Shown one piece after another: positions 36,181 to 47,425 of a stretch of DNA of 64,000 nucleotides. How positions within the stretch are numbered: position 1 is the stretch's first letter; every line of letters starts with the position of its first letter. The notes under the pieces are model-generated. The model ran no database searches. It was not told the DNA's origin and saw nothing but the letters and a program-made list of their open reading frames with translations. Origin of the DNA: Bryum argenteum (Eukaryota > Streptophyta > Bryopsida > Bryales > Bryaceae); contig CM073329.1 in NCBI GenBank assembly GCA_037043015.1, positions 10,928,648 to 10,992,647 on the forward strand. Reading direction: 5' to 3'. A program made the translations under genes and the position numbers.

Positions 36181-38168
36181 ATGGCTCATGGAGGAGTGGC
36201 GTCCGCGGGAGAAATTAGGCAGTATCCCGGTCGCACAACATTCTATCTTCTTTTGGTTTGTGTCTTAGCTGCCTCAGGAGGTCTCATGTTTGGATATGAC
36301 GTTGGCATCTCAGGTATTTACAAACGTCTTTTGCATATAGATTGATTTTTATGAGCGTGAGATTTTTCACTAAAGATTGTGCTTGAAATCTAAAAATCAT
36401 TAGACTTGCTTGTTTTTTCTTTCTTTTGGATGGAAAGAGTTCCGTTTGCTTTTATTCAAATTTATCTTTTCATTTGCTTTTGGTATTTGGTTTAATCCTA
36501 GATGTATGGTTATAATTGGTACTACGAAAAGTTTAGCTTGTGTTGTCTAGGTTTATATATGGTTTGATATTTATGACTTGTATTTTGCAATGTAGGGGGT
36601 GTGACTTCTATGGACAAGTTTCTTGCGAAGTTTTTTCCACATGTATTAGAGAAGAAACAGGAGCATGCAAACACGGACAACACATATTGCAAATACAGTG
36701 ACCAAAAGCTCCAAGCTTTTACTTCCTCCCTTTACATCACGGCACTTTTATCAACATTTGCTAGCTCGTATACCACGAGACAATATGGCCGCAAGGCTAC
36801 TATGCTTATTTCAGGTATTGCTTTTTGCCTTGGTGTGGTGTTCACGGCGGCTGCACAGAACCTTGCTATGCTCATCATTGGAAGAATTTGTCTTGGGTGG
36901 GGGGTGGGATTTGCTAACCAAGCGGTTCCATTATACCTCTCTGAGATGGCACCTTCAAAATGGCGTGGTGCACTCAACATCATGTTTCAATTGGCCGTGA
37001 CGATTGGCATTCTTTTTGCGAACCTTGTCAACTATGGCGCGGAAAAGATGAAAAGTAATGGATGGCAAGTCTCTCTTGCGATTGCCGGATTTCCCGCGGT
37101 CTTGATTACCATCGGGGGCCTTATCTTGCCTGACACGCCAAACTCATTGGTACAACGAGGCAAGCTTAGTAGCGGAAGGAAGGTCCTTCAACGAATCCGA
37201 GGAGTAGAGAACGTTGACGAGGAGTTTCAAGACATTCTCACGGCATGTAACGAAGCTGAAGCTCTTCAAAGCAACCAATTCAAGAATGTGATCAAGCGCC
37301 GCAATCGCCCACAACTCATCATCTCTATGTTGTTGCAATTCTTTCAACAATTCACAGGAATCAATGCCATCATGTTTTACGCACCTGTCATATTCCAAAC
37401 ATTAGGGTTCGGAAACTCAGCATCATTATATTCGTCGGTGATTGTCGGCGGAGTGAACGTGTTGTCTACTTTAGTAGCAGTAATCTTCGTGGACCGCTTC
37501 GGTCGTCGTTGGCTCCTCTTGGAAGCATGTGTACAAATGATTATTGCTCAGGTAATCATTCAACCAACTCCTTTTCAACCCCATACTTCTCCTATTTTAT
37601 GTCTAAACAATCATGCTTATTCTTATACTAACACCTTCTACATCACCCAGGACTCATAACCTAATGTCATGACTTCTTATGTTTTACTGTGTAGGTGGCT
37701 GTTGGCGTCATTCTTGCTCTTGGACTAAACAAATCCGGCACAATGTCACCAACTCTCGGATGGGTGACGGTCGTGATGATTTGCGTCTACGTCTCCTCTT
37801 TTGCATGGTCATGGGGTCCGATGGGATGGTTGATCCCAACCGAGATTTATCCGTTGGACACAAGATCGGCAGGACAAGCAATTACGGTGTCAACCAACAT
37901 GTTCTTCACATTTGTGATCGGACAAGTCTTTCTTTCAATGTTGTGCGCATTCAAGTGGGGCGTCTTCATTTTCTTCGCGGCATGGGTGGTGGTGATGATG
38001 GCTTTCACCTACTGGTTCATCCCGGAGACGAAGGGCATTCCTATTGAAGAGATGGAGTTTGTGTGGACTGGACACTGGTTCTGGAAACGCTTCGTTCCCG
38101 CATTGTCCAACAACGCCCGTCGACCAATGCCTGCAATCACGACTAACAACATGGAGATGGCCCAATGA
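36181..38168 (+). CDS. STP: STP-type monosaccharide/H+ symporter, 3 exons
   Basis: This is a plasma-membrane sugar transport protein of the major facilitator superfamily; the family imports hexoses with protons. Exons: 36181-36313, 36596-37551 and 37695-38168, phases consistent, 520 residues, the usual STP length, with 12 hydrophobic segments. Family motifs present: GGLMFGYDVGISGGVTSMD at the first helix, QYGRKATM in the loop after helix 2, LPDTPNSLVQRGK after helix 6, QQFTGINAIMFYAPVIFQTL in helix 7, DRFGRRWLL after helix 8 and PETKGIPIEEM after helix 12. The cysteines in NTYCKYSDQ and SMLCAFKWG correspond to the lid-domain disulfide described for plant STP10. The intron positions (in GISG and after the helix 8 to 9 region) also fit STP genes. 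Which sugar is carried cannot be read from sequence. Confidence 0.95.
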
Positions 38169-38329
38169 CGAATTATAGTTTGCATATTTCAGTAGAAAGA
38201 TGTGATAGTGCAAGTTGTCCTATAGTCTGCTCATGAGTCCTCTGAAAGCTCAGGAATTGGTCGATGCATGGCCACACAACGGTTTTTATCAATCATATTA
38301 TGCTTCACGGAGAAATGGTTTTGTCAAAG

Positions 38330-38865
38330 ATGCAGTTGAGGTTTGTGTTTCTGCTTTTTCTTCACTTATGATTGCGCTTTTGTTTCTTCAGACGAATGGA
38401 ATTCTCGCAAAGACTGGATTGAAACTTGGATGCTGTTTTCTAACATGGGCTGATCTTCTCTTGCTCGAAGTACTCGTAGTCTTGATGATGTAACAAATAT
38501 TGTGATACATTTGAATGTCTTGTTGTTACTTCGAAAGCAGGTGACGATTTTGTGTCGTAAGCTGGAACGGAACAAACTGAATCACGAACGGTATTCATGC
38601 CTTCATTTGATTGAATTGTTTTTCTTCCAAAGAACTAATCTTCCTGTGCTTTGGTCACAACTCAGGAGCTTGAGGTTTGATTACAACAAGTCAGTGGCCG
38701 TCTCACATTGTTCGTGTATGCTTTATCTTGAATGCTGTGCATTGAACTGATGCATTGGGTGTTTACAGTATGAATGGGACTATTCCAGAGTCGATAAGTA
38801 GGGTACGTAGCTGATCCATCGCAAGAATCCGGGAGCATTCCTTCCTTGAATTTGGCGAACCGGAA
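38330..38865 (+). pseudogene. Relic of an LRR receptor-like kinase ectodomain
   Basis: Pieces resemble the start of a leucine-rich-repeat receptor. ATG at 38330 opens MQLRFVFLLFLHL, a signal-peptide-like stretch that soon meets a stop. A segment then reads like an LRR N-cap in the order DDVTNIVIHLNVLLLL. Near 38660 comes QLRSLRFDYNKS, and after a CAG at about 38769 MNGTIPESISR, both LRR-like. In plant LRR kinases single repeats are often separate exons, which fits. No kinase domain follows. Frames are interrupted, so it is non-functional. The evidence is short motifs only. Confidence 0.3.
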
Positions 38866-39155
38866 CGTGTGTGGCCGTGACTATCGACTGGTGCTCAGAT
38901 TCGCGGAGATCATCTTCTTGGCTGTGCTTTGGCTTCGGATGAAACTGTTTCAGGTCCTGAATCCTTCACATGAACAGAATAGATTAGCGTTTGCCACTGA
39001 TATAAGTCCAAGTCCGCAAAGGTCCCGAATGGAGAAAAGAAAGTGGAAAGCATCGCAGTAGAAACGGAACACAAGTCTCTTAAGGTGATTTCCTTCACTT
39101 GTATTGTCCACGTACGGAACTCACCTTAGAGAACAATGTGAGACGGCCACTGACT
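38689..39155. repeat. 25-bp exact inverted repeat about 470 bp across
   Basis: CAGTGGCCGTCTCACATTGTTC (arm 38689-38713, first 20: AGTCAGTGGCCGTCTCACAT) is inverted exactly at 39131-39155. The CAGTG tip would suit a hAT-type element, but no 8-bp target duplication is visible, and the left arm overlaps an LRR-like relic. It may instead be a small inverted duplication. Confidence 0.45.
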
Positions 39156-39429
39156 GGTAAAAGAAATCAGCTGCCTTCTCGTCACGCCCATTCGCTTTTG
39201 CCGAAAATGTCTGCTATGAATCGTTTGTAATCTTTTACGCTCTGGAATTCTAAACTTTCTGAATGATGTAATTTTGAGCTGCTTAATTGGAAATGCTTTT
39301 GTAGTTTACGTGAGCAACTTTGAATACTTGTTATGAATCTGAGTGTGGAACATTTCGGTTCAAGTGGTTAACGAAGGCGAGGTCAAAGGCACAGGCTGCT
39401 GACAGACCGAAGTAACCTGCTCAAATATT

Positions 39430-40202
39430 ACTAACTCGCTATTTTAGCATAACAATCATGTAGTGAAGTTAAGAGAACAGAAATTTTGTGATTTGTCCAT
39501 GTATGTGTGTACCAAAACTTTGATTCAAATTCCTTACCAATTGTGAGATCATAACATTTAAAGTTGAAAAAAAAGTTTTTTTTCCTTGTTGCAAAATGGG
39601 TTGGAAGTTTTTTGTGAGCCCAAAAAACCAATTTTAAGAGTAGATTTGAACTGTGGCTCTTCAAATTCTTGTTCCTAAGTGAGTTGTTAACAAGCCTATG
39701 TAATTTTACCCTCATGCAACCTATAAAACTTAATGAAATGCTTAAACTTTCACATGGAAGTATGCTGAAATTCAACTTCAAAGGCCCCACTTTGGTAATA
39801 AGAATGGCATGTGAATGATAATTGAATGAAAGATCCAAACGGTGAAATCATGCCTTACAACCTTATTTCCAAGTACAAAAAACAAAAATTGAAAAGAAGT
39901 AAAATCTCAATTTTTGAAGTTCCTGCGATCTTATTAATTTTGGGCAGATTTTGAGAAAATACGAGCATATACCACAGTTTGGGCAGTTTTGGGCAGATTT
40001 CAAATAGTGTTTTCAAACTTTGAACGTAAATATCTCATAAAGTATGAGGAATTTAGGAGCATGAAATGACTTTTCGGAAAGCTATGCAAAAACTCTTCAA
40101 CCTGCAAAAGGTTTCAATTTCGTACGAGCAAAATATAGTAAGTACGGAGCTAACCAGACCCCAAACGACCTGATTCGGGCTATTTTTGACTCTAGGGGTT
40201 AA
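39430..40202. mobile_element. TTAA subfamily T3 copy, left end unclear
   Basis: The right end GACTCTAGGGGTTAA is clear. The interior runs parallel to 55208-56042 and 63191-63919, sharing GAGATCATAACATTTAAAGT, TTGCAAAATGGGTTGGA and ACCCTCATG with CTATAAAACTTAATG. The left terminus is worn. It abuts the 3' end of the debranching-enzyme copy. Confidence 0.5.
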
Positions 40203-40222
40203 AAAATTAAAATAATAATTTA

Positions 40223-41475
40223 TTAAAAACTAGTTGAATGTACTTGAATTGTGTCTTCTTCATCACTTTCATCATCTAACACAATTTCATTAGGATCCGT
40301 CAACATTTTATCTTCTGATTCAACTACATTAGTTTCTAGTTCTTTCTCACGTCTTGACTATCCTTGATCAAACAAATAAGGAAGATTCATCAACTCAAGG
40401 AACGTTGTAGTTTGTGGATCCTGCACATGTTTGTTTGATAATTCACCAACTTGATTTGGTTTATATGGTGGAACGGTTTGGATGAAGTTTGTCGGAATAG
40501 TAGATCCATGTATAGCTAGTTGCTCTTGAATCCACTTTCTATGTTGCAAGTCAATGATGACTTGTTGTTGTTGAATTCGTTGTTGACTGAAAGACAAATC
40601 GATGGTGGTATGCATGTGTAATGGCGAGCCAATCCTCATCGTAAGTGAATTCAAGATCACGAGCATTTGGATGTGTGATTTCAAACACTTCCAACCAATT
40701 CCAATGAGAGAGACACTTATCAAGAGCCAAAAACTTTGTCATGCAATTGTTTGAATAATGAATTGTTGAAGCAAATCTTGTATGTAAGTGGGCTGAAAAC
40801 CAGTACGTCGGTTTCAATTCATGAAGAAGATTCTTGTTCGGAGTGCTTCCCAAACTATCTTCCGCAATATCTTTTCGGAAATAATGTTTACGTTGCAAAA
40901 GTTGCTCAATATCTTGTTCGGAGGCATGGTTTGCAATACTTTGAGGCCAATCGTGTGATACAAATATGTCAATTTTTCCTTGCAGCTGTAAGAGCTTGTT
41001 GACGTCATATTCACGCACATTGTAAACCTAACGTATGTCATTGGAATCGTATGGAACACGTTCAAAATGACCTTTGTAATAATGTTTTTGGTTGAAAATC
41101 CCAGACAAATCCTACAATATGAATGCCGCCAAACTTCACAACACTAGCAATGCCCATGAAATAGATGTTTGGTGCTACAAAACCACCATAGTACAATTCG
41201 GAGAGGTACTTCGAAGCTTCATGGTTTCTGCCTGTAAAGATGGTGGGAAATGGTGCAGTCTTTAATCCAGAATAGTACTTCCAGAAGTCATTCATGGTAC
41301 GGTACTTTGGTGGACAGTGCAATGACTGCAAATCCATCTCATTCCTAATAGCTTGAAAATCACCGCAACAAATAACAAGGTCAATCTTTACCTTGTCAAT
41401 TCTTTCTAGACGCTCCAACGTAGCGTACATAAAATCGAGATTTCCATGGACACAAACCATCACTGCAATTTTCAT
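40223..41475 (-). pseudogene. DBR1: Intronless, broken copy of RNA lariat debranching enzyme
   Basis: The minus strand from ATG 41473-41475 encodes a metallophosphoesterase very like DBR1, the nuclear enzyme that opens the 2'-5' bond of spliced intron lariats. Recognisable stretches: [98 protein letters not shown] and the C-terminal NPQT-like QDPQTTTFLELMNLPYL. Total length is about 417 codons, the normal plant size, without introns. The frame is broken by a one-base shift near 41107, a stop at 41028-41030 and a further shift between about 40620 and 40680; a stop at 40358-40360 may be another lesion, since an acidic tail stays open to 40223. No intron and several lesions mean a processed pseudogene is likely. 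The metal-binding residues are still readable. Confidence 0.85.
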
Positions 41476-41945
41476 TATAATACAACAATTTAGAATGCGC
41501 TTAATACCTTGATGAAATTAAGGGGCACGATATTATTCTCAATTGTATCCTATTTATATGAAGAATATATATTTTGTGTTCAATGTCTTTCAAACTGAAA
41601 ATTTCTTAAAATGTAAAAGAAAATATATTTTTAAATAATTAAAAGAAATTATGGGTCACTCAGAATACAACATACATATTGAAGGAGTTGCTCGGAAGAA
41701 GAAGAGAGTATTATCCACTGGTGGAGCATAACAGAAATCATCCATGAACTTCATCCACGGCGACGGGTGGATTGGATGACAATGGACGGAAGGCTATCCA
41801 CTTCGAGGGTCCACAAGCATGAACGCCTTCGTCTCGCCCGTTCTTCCTTCTTGAGCAGGCGTGGAGCTCGCAATTGCGCCACCAGGGGAGCTCATTTGCA
41901 TCGAAGAGCGAGCGAGCGAGCGAGCAGCAGTAGTCGTAGAGCGCC

Positions 41946-43606
41946 ATGGCCATGACAATGCAGTCCCCTGTGCAGCTCGACTCCTTGTCCAATGGCTTCA
42001 TGGGCATGTCGCTCAACACCTCGCGCCCTGCTGCCTCGCAGGTACCCACCCAACATTCTTGGGTTCGCTACCTAGTACCTTTTTGTGGGGCATTTCGCTT
42101 TTGTGGTGAATTCGAAGATTTCTGGCAGGGGTTTATAGTATCACCGGAATGATTCACAAATTTGTTGAGAATGTAATGTAGAGGAGAAGCTTACGGAATT
42201 GTGTTTGAGTTTCATTGCAGGTGTCTGCCAAGCCGTGCACTACCATTCGCATGGCGGTGAGTTACCCTTTCCATCGCTCACCATTCGATTAAATCAGTAT
42301 TGTGTAAACATTGTAATGACTAGTGTGATGTGAGCAATGATATCTCGAGGGTTTTTTTATTTTCTATTTTTGTCGAAGTACTGCATTAGTTGACAACTCT
42401 AATCTTGCGGAAAAGTGGAGTAATTTGAGCGGTGAATGTGAGATTTCGTGAATTAGTTTGTGTGAACACTGTTCCGGAACTTGACTAGATAGTCTTCTAG
42501 AGCAAGGGTTTTGTATTAAGCTCTGTCGAAGTAGTACAATATTAAGTAACACAGAATTGGACGATTTTGCCGTGGTGAGATTTCAAGTTTCTAGGTCACA
42601 TGTTTCGAGTTTTTAGGTCATTCTACGTTTGTATCTCTACAGGCAAAGCTGTCAGTTTAGGTTACAGCTAAAAGTAGCTTACAATGTGACTAACAATGCC
42701 TACGTTTGGGAGCTGTGAAATTTGAGCAGAGGAATGATATTTGTGTCGGTGAATGATTCATTACAGATTAAGCGATGGGAGAGGAAGGAAGTGAAGGAGA
42801 ACAGTTTACCTGTGACTCAGAAGCTGCATGTGAAGATTGGCGATACCGTCAAGGTGATTGCAGGTCACGACAAGGGCAAAATCAGCACTGTCACCCAGCT
42901 CTACACTCACAACAGCAAGATTGTGCTCAAGGATATCAACTTGAAGACTAAGCACGTCAAGGGCAAGGGCGAGGGCGAAACCGGCCAGATCGTTCAGGTC
43001 CCTGTCCCTTCTCACACCACCAATTACCATCAATAGTTTCTTACATAATCACCTCGTCCATTGTTGCATTTCGTAGACTGTTTTTAAACCAACTCTCTAG
43101 CATTTTATCACCTCATCATTTGTTTATTATATCAGCACCTCCTTCATTGTTGAGTGATGTGTGGCCAATCGTCCAGTACATCATCACGCCTCGCCAATTG
43201 TCTAGTAACGTACATCAGCACCTCCTTTATTGTAAACTGATCTTTGGTCAGTTGTTAAGTATATCATCACCTCGTCTATCGTTTAGTATGTCAGCACCTC
43301 CTTCTTTGTTGGATACTGATTTTGGTCAACTGTTTAGTATACGGTCACCTCGGTTTTTGTTTAGTATATGAGCACCTCCTTTATTTATTGCTGGTCTGGT
43401 TTTTCTTTTTGCAGGTTGAAGCGCCTATCCACAGTTCCAATGTGATGCTGTACTCGAAGACTGCCAAGGTAGCAAGCAGAGTAGGACACAAGACTCTTGA
43501 GGACGGAAGCCGGGTCAGATATTTGCTCAAAACTGGAGAGGTTCTTGACAGCGCTGAAGAGTGGAAGAAGGTGCACAAGAAGAAATCGGAAGAGAAGAAA
43601 GAGTAG
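41946..43606 (+). CDS. RPL24: Plastid ribosomal protein uL24c, 4 exons
   Basis: A nuclear-encoded plastid 50S ribosomal protein. Exons: 41946-42041, 42221-42256, 42767-42997 and 43415-43606; all are phase 0 and give 184 residues (Arabidopsis about 198). The first 45 residues ([20 protein letters not shown] and on) are Ser/Thr/Ala-rich and poor in acidic residues, as expected of a chloroplast transit peptide. The mature part has the KOW motif, [19 protein letters not shown], then the uL24 stretch [20 protein letters not shown] and a second conserved region ([25 protein letters not shown]). uL24 helps start assembly of the large subunit. The gene lies head to head with the broken DBR1 copy, 470 bp apart. 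Intron 3 holds a minisatellite. Confidence 0.95.
43115..43385. repeat. Minisatellite in intron 3 of the plastid L24 gene
   Basis: Degenerate units alternate TATATCAGCACCTCCTT and TATCATCACCTCG with TTTAGTAT or TTGTTGG spacers, about 55-65 bp per composite unit. They end just before the intron's pyrimidine tract and acceptor at 43414. The CACCTCC core is shared with arrays at 16560 and 26040. Confidence 0.7.
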
Positions 43607-43876
43607 AGAGTGTGTTTTTGCTAATGAACTACGATTCTTATCCATTCCCACCAAATTTAGATAGGTTCTTCCTTCTTTTGTAATGCAAAATGGATTCTAC
43701 ATTTTACAAGAGCTTGGTCCAAATTACATTATCTATGATGGTCTCCTATTCTAAACGCTGATGATGAGATTCCATTGTGCTTCTTTCTGGGTCGACACAT
43801 GATCTCGAAGCTTTCATCTCTCACACCATCTCTGTTGAAATGGAGGTATAGTAGCAACCCTGAATTTGGTCCAGGG

Positions 43877-45560
43877 GCCTCATCACATCCAGGATTCAGA
43901 AAAAAAAAAGTGAAAACTCAGAGCATTCGCTTGGTAGGTAGACTGATTTTGCAGAACAGAAACCACCTAAAAACTGAAGCCCAGAACTACGAGCATGCCC
44001 AGCCTGCACTGAACGGAGAGTGAGAGTGGAGCCTTGTTTTGCGTGTGAGGGACCCCAGCCCACACATTATCTTGTAACCTGGTCAAGGGGTTTGAGGTCT
44101 CCTAAATTGTAGCACACCATTTTATCCCAGTGTATTCACTCACATTTTAACATCCCCATTTACCACTGCGAGAGTGACATGTGGCAGCAAATTTTTTGGC
44201 AGAAAATAATCTCTACTATAATCACTTGTTAGAAAGTGTGATTGGTGAGCGGCCATTTTATGTGGCTTGCTTCCTGGCGTGGGGTGGGGTATTGATGCCC
44301 GCTCAAGCAGCCCCTGCAAGCTTGCAATGCAGCCCTATGGTCCAGCCTGGAGCGCAGGGCTTGGCATGCTCTTAAGCCACTAACCTGGATGCGATGAGAC
44401 CATAGACCACTAACCTAACTATGAAGTTATTGTCCCGTTGGCTGGCTCCACAGTCGTAAAAAAGATATGTTTCATCAAGATGCCATCATCTTCCCATCAT
44501 CACCTCTCGCTATTGTGTTGTTGCCCCCTCGCCATCGCGCGCTGCTGCACTGTCGCCATTGCGTGCTAGTGCCTTCTCGCGATCGCGCGCTCCTGCCATC
44601 TTGCCATCGGGCTACTGCCCTCTTGCCATCATTACGTTGCCCTCTCGCCATCCTCTTCCTGCCCTCTCGCCATCGCGCACTCCTTTCCTCTAGCCATCGC
44701 GCACATCTGCCATCTCGCCAAAGCGCTTTGTTGCCCTCTCGCCATCGTGCACTGCTCCCTTCTCCCCATCACACGCTCATGCCTCCTCGCCATCATCCTG
44801 CTGCCCTCTCGCCATCGCGCACTGCATTCTTCTTGTCATCGCGCACCTCCTACCTTGTGGCCATTGTGCGATGTTGCCCTCTTGCTATCGTGCGTTGCTT
44901 TCATCTAGCCATCGCGCACTGTTGGCTGCTAGCCATCGCGCTTGTGCACTCTCGCCATCGAGCGCTCCTGCCCTCTCGCCATCGCGCTTCTAAACCATAC
45001 TGCTCTTTGTAACCATATCGTAGTTGGTAGTCATGTTCGTTACAATGTTCATCTGCTGCAATTTGGAGTTTCTGTTTGAGGAGATGGTGTCGACGGAGAT
45101 TACCGTGTGGCACGGCGTAAAGCCCATCGAGGCTTCGACTCTCGAGGCCTTACTTGTATAAATACTCTTGCTCTTCGTCATAAAGCTTCTCCATACTCCT
45201 CGCGTAAGTTTTGCTTTCTTGTCTTACATGGTCTTTTATTGTGTTGAAGAGTGGCTCTAATGAGTGACTTTGTGTAGGTTATAAACAACCCTCACGCATT
45301 TTTCAAACCTTAAAGCTCGAATTGAAGGGTTGGAGGCGACACGAGGAGTACTCTAAGGCACAAGGCTCACGAGTGTCCTACTAGACTTCAATTGGCAACA
45401 AACTCATTTCCATCAAAGATTACCAAACTTACATTGCAAGCAATAGATTACCTCAGCTCGTATTCAACTTGAAGACCGCGGGAGTGTACGAATCTTATGA
45501 GATCGACTCCGACTTCATCCTCTCAGATCTATCTCGAAAATCCTTTGGGCTAGAAAGTTG
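43877..45560 (+). pseudogene. Gene-like repeat unit C (inverted partner of unit B)
   Basis: The unit leader (CATCACATCCAGGATTCAG, then AGGTAGACTGATTTTGCAG) is cut by the Harbinger MITE at 43991-44371. A 24-bp tandem array follows (about 44505-44985, unit like GCCCTCTCGCCATCGCGCGC), then the GGAGATGGTGTCGACGGAGA block, a GTAAGTTTTGC site near 45206, and the helix module after GTAG near 45280. The module carries the unoccupied TCAA site at 45303-45306 that holds the TTAA elements in unit B. Frames are not continuous. The product is not recognised. Confidence 0.5.
43991..44371. mobile_element. PIF/Harbinger-type MITE in unit C
   Basis: Starts GAGCATGCCCAGCCTGCA and ends GCGCAGGGCTTGGCATGCTC, TTA on the right and a worn TAC on the left. 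It is the inverted counterpart of 22930-23303, at the same site of the duplicated unit, so one insertion was copied by duplication. Confidence 0.8.
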
Positions 45561-46176
45561 GCCTGAAAAAAAGAGATTGCCTAAAAAAGTGAAAACACAA
45601 AGCATTTGTTTAGTAGGTAGACTAATTTTGTCATAGAAATTAAGTTGCGAAATGAAGACAAGAAACCATAAAACTAAATCTAGAAACTAAACTCCAAAAC
45701 AAAAGCAACTAACCCGGATGGCTAAAATTATAGTCTCGTTGGCTAGCTTCGAAGGCGGGAAATCGCTATTGCGGTGCTCCTTACCTCTCGCCTTCGTGTC
45801 CATTGCCTCTAGCCATCACTACCTCTCGCCATCGCTCTTGCTATCGCGCTCGTTGCGTCTCCCCTTCGCGTCGTGTTCGCTACCTCTCGCCATGCTCCTC
45901 TTTCTAACCATAGCGTGATTGGCCATCATGTTTTTAATCTTGGTCTGCTTCACCTTGGTATTCTTGGCAATAAGACCTTTAGCGCGCATGCAACTTGCGG
46001 TTGCAATGTTTTTATTTTAAGAGATGGTGTCCATGGAGAGGACCGTGTGGTGTGGCATAAAGTCCGTGGAGGCTTCGACTCCCAAGTCCTTGATTGCGTG
46101 GATACTATTGCTCTTAGGAATAAAACTTCTCTAGACTCCTCAAGTAAGTTTTGCTTTCCATACCTCTCTTATTGTG

Positions 46177-46572
46177 ATGAAGAGTATTTCTAAGGAGTTG
46201 CTTTGTGCAAGTGATAGTGCAACCCTCGCGCATCTCCGGACCCTTGAAGCTCAAATTGAGGGGTTGGAGGCGGCAAGAGGAATACTCCGTAGCAAAGGGT
46301 TCGCGAGTGTTCTACAAGACTTCAACCGGCCAACCGCCCAGAGACTCAACACCATCCCAGATTACCACACCTACGTTGCAAGGAACTCTATATCACTTGA
46401 GCTCTACATCGAGTTGAAGATTGCGGGAGTATACAAATCGTATGAGATAAAATCTGACTTCATCATCTCCGATTCACCTCCGGAATTCTCCCCACCTGAA
46501 TATTCACCTCATAAAAAGAGTTCTCCTCAGTTGGCACTCCAATTCTTACTATCATCCTTAGATAATCCCTAG
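46177..46572 (+). CDS. Hypothetical 131-residue frame in unit D (helix module plus KIAG module)
   Basis: A continuous frame from ATG 46177 reads MKSISKELLCASDSATL, then AHLRTLEAQIEGLEAARGIL, an amphipathic helix that could form a coiled coil, then PDYHTYVARNSISLELYI and ELKIAGVYKSYEIKSDFIIS, ending with a Ser/Pro-rich tail. The same two modules can be read in units A, E and F with different amounts of damage. The usual acceptor AG is lost here, so translation from this ATG needs no splice. No family is recognised and no expression is known. Confidence 0.3.
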   Translation: MKSISKELLCASDSATLAHLRTLEAQIEGLEAARGILRSKGFASVLQDFNRPTAQRLNTIPDYHTYVARNSISLELYIELKIAGVYKSYEIKSDFIISDSPPEFSPPEYSPHKKSSPQLALQFLLSSLDNP

Positions 46573-46825
46573 GTGCCTCTTCTTCGAGGAGACACACATG
46601 TCATTGTTGTTTGTGAATTTTGTTGTTTCTGTTTTGCGTTGGCATTCATCAGATTCTTAACAAACCAAACATGATTAAGACTGGAGCCATCATTTGCTTT
46701 GCTTGCATGTAGCAGTAGTTATAAAATGTGGCAAAACTTTCATACTATTGGGAATCTAAACATACTTTCTAATGTAAAATCTCAATTCATGATGCCTGCG
46801 CTAATTTCTTTTGCGGTGAGTGACG

Positions 46826-47116
46826 CACTAGTAGAAAATTTCACTAAAAGTGACAAACATAATGACTTGACAAAGTGCTAGTTTTAATTGTGTTTTTAAT
46901 AACATCAAAAGAAATATGATATTTGTCACTTCTTCTTAATTTTTTTTTTGGGTAGTAATTAGCATACCACACCCTAATAGATTGGTAAAAAAATTAAGGA
47001 AGAGTGACAAATATAATAATTTATTATGATGTTATTGGAAGCATAATTTAATGCACTATGTGTCATTACGATGAAGTCATTATGGCCGTCACTTTAAGTG
47101 CCATTTTCTACTAGTG
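46826..47116. mobile_element. CACTA-type MITE in unit D
   Basis: Starts CACTAGTAGAAAATTTCACT and ends AGTGCCATTTTCTACTAGTG. The same position is empty in unit F (GGGTGACGATGGCTTGCC at about 50998-51015), which shows insertion between GTGACG and ATGGCTTG. The 3-bp flanks no longer match exactly. Confidence 0.85.
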
Positions 47117-47425
47117 TCCATGGCTTGCTAGTTAATTGATGGAAAAAATTCGTAGCCACTCAGTATCGAAGATTGGAAGAGGCGGACGAATTTGTTGAAG
47201 GCAATCTCAAGTGTCGCACACATAGCAGATCTGTCTTAAGAGTCATTCTATATATATCAAGTCGTTCACTCTCTTTGTTCAGCAAGCTTGTGAAATGCTA
47301 ATGTGTCACCATGTTCGTCTCTGTTGTGAAGGTTAATTGAACCGCAAGATCACAAGCAGCATGAAAGCCTGGACATGGACGTCAGAAATTCAAAGTTGAA
47401 AAGGCCTCCAAATTTGTCAACCCTC

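Larger units (their letters stand above)
45580..47425 (+). pseudogene. Gene-like repeat unit D (inverted partner of unit A)
   Basis: Unit D follows unit C head to tail. It has the leader (AAATTAAGTTGCGAAATGAA), the ATG at 45718 with MAKIIVSLASFEGGKS, a short array, the conserved GGAGATGGTGTCCATGGAGA block, a GTAAGTTTTGC site near 46144, the helix module with a changed acceptor (GCAA for GCAG), the KIAGVYKSYEIKSDFI module, the CACTA MITE at 46826-47116 and a LDMDVRNSKLKRPPNLST module near 47390. At about 47430 it runs directly into the array of unit E, without unit E's own leader. Confidence 0.5.
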
